Part shown: positions 24,449 to 35,471 of the stretch, piece after piece
Layout: each line of letters opens with the position of its first letter
Numbering within the stretch: position 1 is the first letter of the stretch
NCBI GenBank assembly: GCA_024663395.1
Contig: JANFAH010000043.1
Location: 522,759 to 586,758, forward strand
Direction of reading: 5' to 3'
Source of the DNA: Pisolithus tinctorius
Taxonomy: Eukaryota > Basidiomycota > Agaricomycetes > Boletales > Pisolithaceae
DNA: 64,000 nucleotides
Notes under the pieces: generated by a model
What the model was told of the DNA's origin: nothing
Database searches by the model: none
What the model saw: the letters and a program-made list of their open reading frames with translations, nothing else
Position numbers and translations under genes: made by a program

Positions 24449-27400
24449 ATGTGCAACTGCACCAAGTACAACTTCGGTCGCCCTCATGCAGTCTCCAAAG
24501 CAACTTTCTACTGTCATATCGATGAGGCGGACACTGAAGAAGAGAAAACACGTTTACGATCTACCAAAGCCTTCGAGGGGCTCGACTTGGCCAGACAATC
24601 CACTTCTGCTGCAGCTCGCCGTGCAGCCATTCTCCAGGCCATGGCGAAAAGGCGCCTTGAGATGGTTGAAGATGCCCGCGGGCGTGTTGGGCGTCGGAAG
24701 CGTGCTCGCGGTGCTGACACGGTGAGTTTTCTGAGTTATTTTCATGTAGCAGCACTAACTTCGAAGCCTACCATAGGGCGTACCCCCGCCCACACCGGCG
24801 TTCCTTGAGGAAGACTTCAATCATCCAGCCGACGAGGTATGTCATCGATTCATCCATGCTGACGCTCTGATGTTCTGACACTGATTTTTTCTGTAGGACG
24901 TGCCTCCGAGTATACCTGGTCCTCCTCTCAACGCACCAGCCAACAAGGTAAGTACTCCATGGATATTCCCATTCGCATTCGCTGATCCAAATGCCTTCGT
25001 AGGATACGCCTCCGCGCTTCCAAGATCTCCCTGAGGATGAGTTTGATCCCCCGCCTGACGAGGTAAGTACTCCATGGATATTCACATTTGCATTCACTGA
25101 TCCAAATGCCTCCATAGGATACGCCTCCGCAATTCCCAGATCTCCCTGAGGATGAGTTTGATCCCCCGCCTGACGAGGTAAGTTACGGGTGCCAGCGGTT
25201 TTTTTCGCTCACTAATCCGACTCGTCCCGATAGAATCTACCATCGCACACACCCGATGTGCCGGATGCAATCCTCCACCCGCCCGATGACGAGGTTAGTC
25301 ACTATATATTTACAGTATTATCTGGACTGCTGACTTTCATCCACGTCATAGCAAACCATAGAATCTGATCTTCCCAGAGATCCACCAACCAACGCGGTTC
25401 GACCATCGGACGACATCAATTCCCTGTGTACCATCAACATACAGCATCAGCGTCGGGCTCGTCCTGTTGTCGATATAGAGGCGCTCGCGGCGACTGCCAT
25501 ATTCCCGTCCATGCAAGAGACTATGAACTTCGTTGCCAAGCTCAAGAATGCGTCTCTGGATGATTCGGTCTCCAAGCTCAACGAGGACGCTATCGAACGG
25601 TTACGCAACCCCCCGAGCCGGCCGATATCTATTGAGAACCCCGGCACGCGTTTTTCCATATCCGCCTACCTAGCTCTCGAGAGCGCGTCTCAAAATGCGT
25701 ACAATCGTGTCTGCCAAGCGGCTCGCAGTAGTTTTGCCGGTTCCTCGGGTGCTGATGACATCCTATCCTTCTATAACGTTGAAAAACTTATCGCGTCCTA
25801 CACGGGGGTTGTTTCTATGGAACACGACATGTGTCGTAACACCTGTATTGCGTATACCGGCCCATTCTCCCAACTTGAAGTTTGTCCTACCTGTGAAGTT
25901 TCTCGCTGGAAGGAGGAACGGTTGCAGGGTAATCGCGGACGATCCAAAGTCGCTGCTCAGACATTCACCACGATTCCAATCGGGCCTCAGCTGCAGGCTC
26001 TCTACCGGCACAAAGACAGCGCTATCGACATGGACTATTTGCATAGACGTACGCAAGAGATCCTTCGGCAGTTACAGGAGACAGGGAGTATCCCCGTCAT
26101 CGACGATGTCGTGATGGGGTGGGATTACCTCGGTGCCGTTCTCGACGGCGACATCAAGCCAAACGATATCGTTCTCATGGTTTCAATCGATGGAGCGCAG
26201 TTGTACGATAGCAAGGAGTTGGACTGTTGGATTTATATTTGGATCATCGTCAACTTACCCCCAGACAAATGATACCACAAGCTTCACGTCCGCCCTGGAG
26301 GCTTTATCCCTGGACCGAATAAACCCAAACATCTCGACTCGTTTCTCTTCCCAGGTCTGCACCACCTTTCCGCTCTTCAGGCCGAAGGGCTTCCCATTTG
26401 GAATGCCCGCATGGATTCGCGTTACGTATCCGACTTATATCTCTTATTCACCACCGCAGACGGCCCCGGTCTCGTCTATTGGAATGGCATGGTGGGACAT
26501 AGCGGAAAGAATGGTTGTCGCATGTATTGCGGCGTTATTAGCAGGCGTAAGACACAAGGGAAACACTATTACCCGGCCCTCCTCCGACCTCGCGATCGTT
26601 GCGTCAGAGGGAGTGACCACCTTGACATTGACGTCTTTAACCTTCCGCTTGGTGGATGTACCGACTATCTTGCTAACCTCAAAACCATTGTCGCCATTCG
26701 CAATCAGACTCAGTGGGACAAAAAGAAGACTGAAACGGGCCTAACGAAACCTCCCCTCCTTCTCAGACTCCATCCAAATCGATGTCTCGGCGTCCCCCTT
26801 TGCATAACCACTGATATCATGCATCTCGCTGGTAATATCAGCGACCTCCTCCTCTCTCTTTGGCGCGGTACGATCGATCACGCTGATAGCGATGACCCAG
26901 AGCGCTGGCCGTGGGCAGTCCTTGCTGATGAAGCAGTATGGCGTGCCCATGGAGAGGCCGTCGTACGCGCTGGATTTCATCTCCCTGGATCTTATGATCG
27001 CAAGCCCCGCAACATCGCTGAAAAGATCAATACCCAGTACAAGACCTGGGAATTCCAATTGTACACGTTCGCCCTCGCGCCCATCCTTCTTTATTCGGTC
27101 CTACCTAGCCCTTTCTGGGAAAACTACTGCAAGCTCGTCCGCGGCTTCCAAATCATGTGCCAAAGCACATTGACGAAGAATGAACTTCTCGACGCCCATG
27201 CCCTTCTCTGCAGCTGGGAGCACGAATTTGAGCTCACTTATTACAGCCTTCTCGAGTCTCGTATCCACTTTGTTCGCCCTTGCGTCCATCAAGTCGTCCA
27301 TCTGGTCTCCGAGGCAATATACAAAGGTCCTCCGAGCTGCTATGCCCAGTGGACTATGGAACGCATGATCGGAAGTCTTGGCGAGCAAATTCGACAACCT

Positions 27401-28171
27401 TCAAAACCTTTCGCCAACTTAGCTCGCGAGGGTGTCCGGCGTTGTCAGGTGAATTCCCTCCTATCTGCAATGCCTGAGCTCGACGACTCTGGCAACGGAC
27501 TCCCTTCTGGTGCTGAGAATCTAGACGATGGGTACGTTTTGCTTCGCAAACGCGCGAAGAACTCCATAATCCCCCGGGGTGACGAAGCCACTGCGATTTC
27601 TCACTTTCTCGGCCCTGGCCATGTCCTCCCGCGCATCAAGAAATGGGCCCGGCTGCGTCTACCAAACGGGCAGATCGCACGGTCGGCTTGGAGAGAGAAA
27701 CTCCGTCCACCAGAACAACTTCGCGTGTCGCGAAATGTTAAGGTCAGTTCATTCATGTTAGGAACTCTATCATAAGGCTAAAAGTATACATAGTTTCTTA
27801 GTGATGGCGAGACCCAATGCGGAGAGGTACAATATTTCACTAGGTTGGCCAATGTCGGAGATGGGGGTAGCTGGGAATATATCGACGTTGCCATCATCCG
27901 CAATTATTCAACACCTGATGAAGATCTACTTCGACTTTCGAATCAAGTTGTGCTCGCTTCAACTCTACTCGACTTGTTATCGGTAATTCGTATCAAACAG
28001 ATCGCCGGCGTTGTCGCAATGATTCCTCGGCGCATGGTACTGCCATCGGGCGTCGAACAAGATGTATATTGTATGATGGAACGACCTGGGTTCGACGTGT
28101 CTACATGGGGCGTACAGTACAGTGTTTATGGCGATGGGGATGATGATGAAGGTGGAGAAGATGTCGAGTAG
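24449..28171 (+). pseudogene. CACTA (tnp2-type) transposase, one in-frame stop
   Basis: Eight exons read in phase 0: 24449-24721, 24777-24836, 24897-24947, 25003-25062, 25118-25177, 25234-25293, 25352-27742 and 27794-28171, about 1,110 codons. The start MCNCTKYNFGRPHAVSK is a zinc-ligand-like N-terminus common in basidiomycete copies. The long exon carries tnp2-transposase phrases: DIVLMVSIDGAQLYDSKELD, HVRPGGFIPGPNKPKHLDS, MVGHSGKNGCRMYCG, CITTDIMHLAGNISDLLLSL, FHLPGSYDRKPRNIAEKI and CYAQWTMERMIGSLGEQIRQ. The candidate acidic DDE residues lie in the SIDGAQLY and TTDIMHL regions. A single TGA at 26270-26272 interrupts an otherwise continuous frame, between PPDK and YHKLHVRP where relatives appear to have arginine. 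One C-to-T change from CGA would explain it. The gene is therefore probably inactive but recently so. No terminal inverted repeats were located. Confidence 0.85.
24777..25293 (+). repeat. Tandem micro-exon array in the transposase gene
   Basis: Five exons of 60, 51, 60, 60 and 60 bases, all phase 0, are separated by introns of 60, 55, 55 and 56 bases. Each encodes a variant of the pattern DTPPxFxDLPEDEFDPPPDE. Units 24948-25062 and 25063-25177 (intron plus exon, 115 bases each) are nearly identical, including the intron (GTAAGTACTCCATGGATATT at each start), so whole exon-intron units were duplicated. The product is a flexible acidic, proline-rich linker between the zinc-like N-terminus and the catalytic region. 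Confidence 0.85.
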
Positions 28172-28300
28172 GATCATATGCTGTAGTACAATGAAGTTGA
28201 AATCAATACATTTTGAGTTGTTTTCTGCATGAGTTAACGACGATTGAATTGCTTGACGTAGGCACGAAAGTACAAGTAATTGCAGGAGGTATCAAAACAT

Positions 28301-28980
28301 TCAAACTAGTCTACGGCATTTTTCTTCTCTCTCGAGCCTATCCTCATATTTTTCCATCGCTTCCCTCCTATGCGTGATTTCAATGGGAAGAATTGAGGGA
28401 TCGAACGAGCGAAGATAGTATTTCCAAGGCCGGGGGAGTACTTCCTCCCCGACGCCTTGCGGATTTCTACCTTGCCAAGTGAGAAGCGTGCAAGGGAATG
28501 GAGTTACACTAGCGGTCTGCCTGGCACCGATCATTGGATTTCACGGAATTAGTAGGTAGATGCACTTACAGGCTGTTTTCACAATCGGTTGGATCCTCCG
28601 ACTCGCCAGATTCTTCGAGCTTTGAATCGCCAAGCGCCTGGCTAGCGTCCTCCACCTTGACTGGATCCATGTATTCGAGCGTGACGTTCTCGACCTGCAC
28701 GGGTTGTGCGTATGGTTCCTTGACTCGAGGGCGGCCATGCTTGTGGAATTCAGGGTGTTTGACGCGCAAGACAATTCTCTAACGCATTCAATGAGGTTAG
28801 CGAAGTCAAAAAAGGCCATCGCGAAAAACTTACCTTAGTACCGGCTGAAGGTATGTTCAAGGAAAATGTATACGCGTCCCAATCTGCGACGAGGCCTTCA
28901 AGGTCGACGAGGACGACGTTATCAACCATGGTAATGGCGGGAGCGGGAGCAAAAGCTAAATTAGTTGGTGTCGGCAGCAT
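28301..28980 (-). CDS. Unrecognised protein next to the transposase
   Basis: ATG 28980 opens MLPTPTNLAFAPAPAITMVD, then NVVLVDLEGLVADWDAYTFS. After an intron near 28833-28782 the protein continues RIVLRVKHPEFHKHGRPRVK, PYAQPVQVENVTLEYMDPVK and an acidic stretch. A second intron near 28566-28520 leads to LQTASVTPFPCTLLTWQGRN, PRPWKYYLRSFDPSILPIE and a charged end at the stop 28301-28303. It has about 180 residues, no signal peptide and no membrane segment. I do not recognise the family. It faces the transposase tail to tail and the next gene head to head, only 128 bases apart, so it may be a mobile-element passenger. Confidence 0.55.
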
Positions 28981-29108
28981 TTGTTCTCAGTTGCAGTTAT
29001 TAAGGTAAGGTCGTAGTCAAGAGCCTAGAGCCTAATTAGCAAACGGATGGGAATTTTACCTTAGCCAAATTTCTGCTTCCTCCGCCACCTTCCCGCCACT
29101 AAGTTATC

Positions 29109-30919
29109 ATGTACCCGCTCACTATGAGCGAGTCTCGCTTCAATTTCAGCGGTAGCTCTTCGTTATCGTCTCCAACGACAAGCTCTTTACTCTCTCCAGC
29201 TACTGATCGCGTTGAAGACCCACCGATCCTGTCCCCTTTGCAGAACACCAGTCTGGGTCTCCTATCTGGCACACAGCAATCCTTCGCGTCGTACCCGCCC
29301 CAGAACTCGATGAATCAAGTAAATGTAAGTGGAAAGGGTAGTTTTGGAGGGTTTAACGTTGTCTAGGGCGCATATATGCAGGACTCCCAAGTCGTTTACC
29401 TGCAGGACCGCTGCAAGACGCTCGAGCAGCATTTGGTCAAAGTAACTTCCAAACGCGACACAGTTAGGTGAGTCTTTTTATTTTCTGTATGAACGTGAAT
29501 TGTTTACTGATTTTCCTACAGAAATCTCTTTGACCAGCTCACGAACGCGCTCAAATCCATGTCGTGCGGTCCTGGGCTCCTCGATGCCAGTGCGCCCTTA
29601 CCAGCCCTTACCGTAACTGACGAGAAGGCTCCGACACGCGAATCGCACCCTAATGTACGGTTCTGGACCAAGAAGGACTTCGACGACTGGCTCGAGTCTG
29701 CTGAGGCCGAGGGTAGCAATCGTGGCATATATGCGTACCTTGAAGACACAAACGGCAACGTCCCCTCGTCAGAAACACTGGCCAATATGCGGAAGACTTT
29801 ACGCGGGGCATGGCGAGAGCTCGGCCAGCGCAACACGGCCCCGGAAACCTGGGGCAAAGCCAGTACAAGTGCTCGGCAGTTCGTACGCTCGATCATGGAG
29901 ACGACATTTCCACTCTTCAAGTTTGCTGAAAATGGATGGAAGCTAGAGTATATTTGTACAAGGGGATACCCGGCGTGGAGTAAGTGCTATCTGGACGACG
30001 ATGGAAAGCTGAAGAGGGCAACGCGCGATGCTATGAAAGAAGAGGCCCTTGATGATGCGGACGAAGACCTCCAAGACCATAAACCCAGCAAGAAACGGAG
30101 AGGTCAAACAGAGTTGGAAGCGCTGCACAATAAGAAAGCAAAAGGTGAGCACATCGTATTGCATACTTTACTGATCTATTGAGTCGTGGCAGTGGACGAT
30201 ATGGCGGCGGCTGAGCCTCCCGAGGTCGCTGCTCTCGGGAATGGACAACCTGCGACAACACCTGCGGAAATCCTAGCGACACAATTGAACCCACCGGAGC
30301 TTTTCACGGCCCCAGATAACAAGGAAAATATACCAGTCGTCAATCACGCGGATGTCACTCAGCCTCCGGTATCATACAATCCAATGTAAGTTTCTATTTG
30401 ACTATCTGAGTCTTCACTAACTCGTATCACTCGGGAAGGAGCTTACTTGCTGCAGCCGCCGCGAAAGTCAAGACTTCACCCGTGCCGCCCATTCCAGACT
30501 CTCCCGTCGAGCGCGAGTCGGTACCACCGTGCGTCTCTCAAGCGGAGGATGCTTCCAAGAAAAAGTTTCGGCCCTCGGGTACCAAGAACGGACGGTAAGC
30601 GCAAATGTAATATAGATTTACTTGCTAACATAGTAGTTAGCAACCTCTGCATCTTGCGATGGCTGAAGCGCGTCAACCCGAACAGCAAAAAAGAGGAGTT
30701 CCGTTTCTACTACGACAAGACATTGACCGCAACTCAATGCGAGGTACGTCTCATTCGGTTCGTTCATGTATGGCTCACAAGATGGCGAAAACCAGGAGTA
30801 CGACAAGGAAGCCAAACAGCTCGTAAGTGACAGGCCAGCAAGAAACCACGCTAACGCATTATCAGGTCCAAGACAACACCTGGGTTAAGGCCGTTATCGA
30901 GAACGGCAACCTTCACTAG
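29109..30919 (+). CDS. Unrecognised basidiomycete protein, possibly element-associated
   Basis: ATG 29109 (or 29124) opens a Ser/Thr-rich N-terminus. Short exons give QVVYLQDRCKTLEQHLVKVT, a short coiled coil, and then the main domain: HPNVRFWTKKDFDDWLESAE, SSETLANMRKTLRGAWREL, ASTSARQFVRSIMETTFPLF and GWKLEYICTRGYPAWSKCYL. A basic segment (HKPSKKRRGQ) looks like a nuclear localisation signal. Later exons contain TAPDNKENIPVVN, NPNSKKEEFRFYYDKTLTA and the end NTWVKAVIENGNLH, stop 30917-30919. The R-(x)n-W-rich helical domain may bind DNA but matches no family I can name. It lies head to head with the gene at 28301-28980. Confidence 0.6.
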
Positions 30920-32183
30920 ATAGCTCGAACGGAAGTCCACCCGCAATATTTTTCACGCCGTCTGCTCGCATTGTCCATCCACATTATCCACTCGCATTGT
31001 CCACTCGCAACATACTCGCATCGTACTCGCATCGCACTGCAGGGTTTTCCGTCGTTCGCATCGCCTGCATCGTCGTCGTGTATTTATTACCCCCCAGGAA
31101 AAATTCCTGTACTATGTAGGGTGCTACCGTGTAATAAATCGTCGTTTTGAAGCATATTAACACAGTGTGTGTAACTAATAAATGAATGTGCATATATATG
31201 AGCAGATATGACTTTGTAATACAAGGGCATACGTCGTCACACACGAGAATATGGCATAAACATGGTAAGGGGAGAGTTGGATATGCCCTGATATGCGCCC
31301 TTGTGACGATGCACAAAAAAAACTCCTCTAGGGTGCTATGGAGTTGTGCCCCCGCATATTGTATTAGTCTCATTTTACTACGGAATTCCAACCCGGTATG
31401 ACTACATCTTACTTCCCTCGTTTGGTCATATCCCGTCAGCTAGGGTCACACGGCGTGATAACCAGTTTTCACTGGGCATTAACCATGAAGCAAAAACACA
31501 GGTCGTCGGAGATGGCAGGCACCTTGTTTACAGATGCGACATCAGCTGCAGGCAGTGGGGTTAGCAAAGACAGGCTGGCGGTTTCGGTGATCGGAGGTGA
31601 CCACATGAGTTCATCAAACAGCCTTATCTTCCCAGTGGTGATACCGGACGTGGTACATACTCAGTGCCCTCCCTGCGATATTAGCTGGCTCATTGATTCG
31701 TGGTCAATCTGAGGAGATCCAGGGCTCTCAGTAGATAGTGTCTCTGGTAGCGATAGAGAGCAAAGTACAGTTATCCCGTAAGATATACAAGCTGTGTCAG
31801 GGGCGCCCAAAAAGGGTTAGCGGGGGTTGCACGGCCCCCCCAGCAGCGTTAGTTCCGAAGGGAGGCGGCGTTATGTAAGCGACCAAGTTCAGCGTACAGG
31901 ACGGTGTTCGCACAATTGCGAGGTCGTGAACGTGCGTAGGATGCAAGTGGGAGAGGCGGGCGGTTATACACGTCCATGGCGCATTCCCTCGTCGCGTCTG
32001 CCCATTTTCTCTTGAATCTGAACAGTGTGATCATGTAGTACCAGTGTAGTATGGTATTGTACTCTATCGCCGCTCCTCATATACATATAGGATGTCCCCG
32101 CATTGAGTGCAATCATGGAACATGCACGTAGTGCTGCAGGCGCATGGGCAGCGACGAGCCCGACGCCGACTGGCGTGTATTGT
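30920..32183. other. Intergenic, no gene recognised
   Basis: Begins with a degenerate CATCGCACTCG-type repeat (about 30966-31080). A polyadenylation-like AATAAA lies near 31133. No coding series was found before the convergent TPR-HET gene. Confidence 0.45.
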
Positions 32184-35100
32184 CTACACTACGGTTAGTG
32201 TACTTATCTCGCTTTGTAGAATGCGTCCTGAATCTATGGGATGAGCGACGATGCGACAAAAAGTAGCGATCCTCTTATACTCGTTTTGTGGTAGCTCCGC
32301 CAGCAATAACGCATTGAAGGGCTCCTCCAGTCGGGAGAGCCATTGCTCGGCGTTTGTAATCGCAGTCCCAACCAATCTCGAACCCCACGGGCGGACTAAA
32401 ACATACGGCAGTCGTGGCGTCGACCACTCTGCCCGTTCTTGAAGGTTCTCCGACGATGTGATTTCCAGGGATTTCAGCCCCGAGGCATAAATTTGGTATA
32501 AATCACTCAGAGTACCGGGCTCGGCCTGCTTTCGTTTGATCATCTCTACGCGGTGAACGATACATGGCAACAAAAGCCTCCGATTGATGAATTGCGGAAG
32601 GGCCAAGCGAGAGAGAGCACGATACATCTTGAATGCATCTCGTCGGGCCCAGTGTTTCCGCATTGTTAGCATCAATGATTGTGGCTCCACTTTGCTTGGA
32701 GGTGGCGGTAAGGAGAGCGGTGTAGCATACGAAGCGATGTTTGCAGGGACACAGCTGTTGAACGATGATGGGGGCCCGATCCAGTCCAGGACAGAAGTGT
32801 CCCCGGACCGCGAGATGATCTCTGCTAAAAGTCGTCCAAGGGCATTCTCCACCATTTCGCCATAGAGCACAGGTAAATGGAGGTTAAAGATACCAAACAA
32901 CGAGTATGCGATGTCTTCTGGTCGCGTGGTGCAACGTGTCGAAACCCACTGGAGTCGTAAACGAGCGTTTTCAATGCCCGGAGAGAAACAAGTGAGATAC
33001 TGCGAGGCTATTCCCGTCGCCTTCTCTAGTTCATCAAGGATGGCACTATCAGTCTTGTGGTTAGAGGATGTGCGATCTGTGTAAGGCGACCAGTCTGCCT
33101 TGTAGAACAATATGGCACAAGGCGCCAGCAGTTCTTGAAGTGTCCAGCCTCGCGTCAGCCAAGCACTGCGAAAGAGTGAATCAGGCTGGGTAACGTCCGA
33201 CAGATGCACGATTGTCAGAGCCGACTTCCGGTACCATGAAAACATGGACCCGATAGCTTCGTGCAATTCCACACTGCTGTCCTTGTCAATACAGCATGTG
33301 TCGCTCCACGCCCAAAGGTAACCGTGTCGTAGAACGGTCTTGCAAAAATTCTGGAGCTTCGCTAGGCCATCTTTTCCAGTTAGATTGTAGATAGAGCGAC
33401 CCTCGACATCGCGCAGCAAGGGCTCGCCTTTTCCCCATCTGTGTGACAGAGTGATGTACTGGAAGTAGTCACAGACTGTCAAATGAATGAGGTCACTTTG
33501 CTGAGAAGGGCTGAATAAGGCGGTGGACAGTAGCTCTTTATAATGATTGCTGCTCTCGAAATGTGATAGCTGTGCGACTCGGTCACACAGGACGCCAGTA
33601 CGTGCATTCAACAGCCGTACCGGAAGGGTTTTGAGAATTTCGTAAGCGATATTTCCGATCAACTGCTCGATCCGAGGAGGTCCAGAGCAAGGAGAAAGCA
33701 CCATTGCAGTTTTCCCAACATCATGTTCCACGTCTGTATGCCCGATAGACCTGCCCGACCTCCCATTGGGGCAAAGTGCCAACGGCTGGAGTAACGAAAA
33801 ATCAGCATGGTTCAATTGGACACTGCCCTCATCAAGGTTGCTGGCTGCTCCTTGTTGACACGACTTATTCCTAAGAAAACTCGTTATATTGCTAACGGCT
33901 ACAGGGCGAATCGGATGTTCCCCGGGGGACAAGTCTAGCATGAGACGTGAAAGTGTGACCACCTTCATCGACTCAGTGCTTGGGTTCTGTTTCCGAAACA
34001 GTTCCTGGACGTAGGTCGCAAGTTTCTTCCGCAATGCAGCTGAATGGCAGTGCTCAGCCGGGCTAAGCTCCATTGCCACTCGTCCGAGTGTAACTGCCTC
34101 CTCCAAGTCCGCAAGGACAGAGAGTCGTTGGAATTTGTGCCATTGGCAGCTCGCAAGGGTGTCAAGATACGATGGCCAGTAGGGATGATCAGGTGAGGTG
34201 AGCCCCAATGCAGTTCGTACAAGCGCCATGGCTTCGTCTAAGTCAGCGATAGCACCTTCCTGACCGAACCTGTCACGAAGGCAATCTGCAAGCACTCCAA
34301 GATACACCGGATGCAGAGGACGTCTCGGCGAGCCAAGCTCTATAGCAGCCCGTGCATGCTTGATGGCCATCTCCAGGTCGGCTATTGAACCTAGCATTTG
34401 GAATCTGTAATAAAGTGCTTGGGCGGTGGTGTAAAGGAACGATGGGCGGTCAGGATTGCCAGGGAGGCTGAGCGCCAAAGCAGCTTCTCCAAGAGTAACA
34501 GCCTCCTCTCCCTCTGGGCTAGTTGCTACACTCCGTATCCTGAACAGTTCACTGAGACAGAGGGACAGCATGCTGAGAAAATGTGGCCGGTCGTAATTCT
34601 TTTCCAAGGTCGCGGCCAGCGCATCACGTGCTAAGTTGACAGCCTCCTGCAGATCGGCCGCTTCCCCCAACTTGATAAATCTATTGTAAAGGCAGCTTGC
34701 AAGGGTATGGAAATGCAAGGCTCGCCCAGAATGCTGTGGCGTGCTAACCTCCAATCCAGCCCGTGAGAGGTGAATGGCTTCCTGTAAGACCGACATTTCG
34801 CCCTTCTTCTTGAATCGATCATCAAGCATTGATGCTATCCCGAAAAGGGCGGAAGGACGCTTGGCATGTCCGGGTGGGCGCAATTCTAAAGCAGCTCGAC
34901 CGTACGCAATAGCGTCCTCCAAGTCCGTCATACTACCCTGTATCTTAAACCGCGCATGAAGGTAAGTCGACTGATTTAAAAGAGAGAAATCCCGGTTTGG
35001 ATGTCCAGGCGGGTGTAACTTTAATCCTTCGCCCCCAAGCGCAATGGCTTCATCCAAATGGACCGATCCACCCTCTCTTGAAAATCGCGTCAAAAGAAAA

Positions 35101-35471
35101 GTCGCAAGATTGTGAAGTGAGATAGACCGATTGACATGCCCTGGTGGTCGGAGTCCCAATGCATCTCGTTGAAGTGTAATGGCTTCTTCTAAGTCCCTGG
35201 ACACACCTTCTCTTTCAAATCGGTCATGAAGGAAAGTAGCGAGGTTGTTGAGTGCGTCGGACTGCTGGGGGTGTCTCGGCGGTAAGAGCTCCAGCGCCGC
35301 TCGACCAAGGTCGATAGAGTCCTCCAAGTCCATCTCTGAGCCATATTGAGCTAACCGGATCCGCAGGACAAACGCGAGGTCACGGAGTACCATAGACCGG
35401 TTAGGATTTCCGGGAGGATGAAGTTTCAACATGGCTCTCAGTCTGGTGACTTCCTTATCGAAATCCACCAT
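32184..35471 (-). CDS. TPR-HET protein (heterokaryon-incompatibility type)
   Basis: A single uninterrupted 1,095-codon frame with an ATG at 35471, unusual in this intron-rich window. Residues about 1-550 are nine or ten TPR-like repeats of about 50 residues with the recurring phrase LEEAITLxRxALxLxPPGHPxR and LxxLAxxLxxRFxxxG. Residues about 675-800 form a HET domain: YITLSHRWGKGEPLL, YLWAWSDTCCIDKDSS, MFSWYRKSALTIVHLSDV and WLTRGWTLQELLAPCAI. Then come RPEDIAYSLFGIFNLHLPVL and LYGEM, the usual HET C-terminal extension. HET domains trigger cell death in fungal non-self recognition, related in part to TIR folds. TPR repeats usually sense or scaffold. No NACHT or NB-ARC domain lies between them. 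The near-identical repeats could exchange units and diversify recognition; that is inference. Confidence 0.9.
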   Translation of the reverse strand: MVDFDKEVTRLRAMLKLHPPGNPNRSMVLRDLAFVLRIRLAQYGSEMDLEDSIDLGRAALELLPPRHPQQSDALNNLATFLHDRFEREGVSRDLEEAITLQRDALGLRPPGHVNRSISLHNLATFLLTRFSREGGSVHLDEAIALGGEGLKLHPPGHPNRDFSLLNQSTYLHARFKIQGSMTDLEDAIAYGRAALELRPPGHAKRPSALFGIASMLDDRFKKKGEMSVLQEAIHLSRAGLEVSTPQHSGRALHFHTLASCLYNRFIKLGEAADLQEAVNLARDALAATLEKNYDRPHFLSMLSLCLSELFRIRSVATSPEGEEAVTLGEAALALSLPGNPDRPSFLYTTAQALYYRFQMLGSIADLEMAIKHARAAIELGSPRRPLHPVYLGVLADCLRDRFGQEGAIADLDEAMALVRTALGLTSPDHPYWPSYLDTLASCQWHKFQRLSVLADLEEAVTLGRVAMELSPAEHCHSAALRKKLATYVQELFRKQNPSTESMKVVTLSRLMLDLSPGEHPIRPVAVSNITSFLRNKSCQQGAASNLDEGSVQLNHADFSLLQPLALCPNGRSGRSIGHTDVEHDVGKTAMVLSPCSGPPRIEQLIGNIAYEILKTLPVRLLNARTGVLCDRVAQLSHFESSNHYKELLSTALFSPSQQSDLIHLTVCDYFQYITLSHRWGKGEPLLRDVEGRSIYNLTGKDGLAKLQNFCKTVLRHGYLWAWSDTCCIDKDSSVELHEAIGSMFSWYRKSALTIVHLSDVTQPDSLFRSAWLTRGWTLQELLAPCAILFYKADWSPYTDRTSSNHKTDSAILDELEKATGIASQYLTCFSPGIENARLRLQWVSTRCTTRPEDIAYSLFGIFNLHLPVLYGEMVENALGRLLAEIISRSGDTSVLDWIGPPSSFNSCVPANIASYATPLSLPPPPSKVEPQSLMLTMRKHWARRDAFKMYRALSRLALPQFINRRLLLPCIVHRVEMIKRKQAEPGTLSDLYQIYASGLKSLEITSSENLQERAEWSTPRLPYVLVRPWGSRLVGTAITNAEQWLSRLEEPFNALLLAELPQNEYKRIATFCRIVAHPIDSGRILQSEISTLTVV

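Noticed and set aside
24449..30919. One large CACTA element enclosing transposase and the divergent pair
   Set aside because: I searched the flanks for paired CACT(A/G) ends and a 3-base duplication and found none, so the limits are not claimed.
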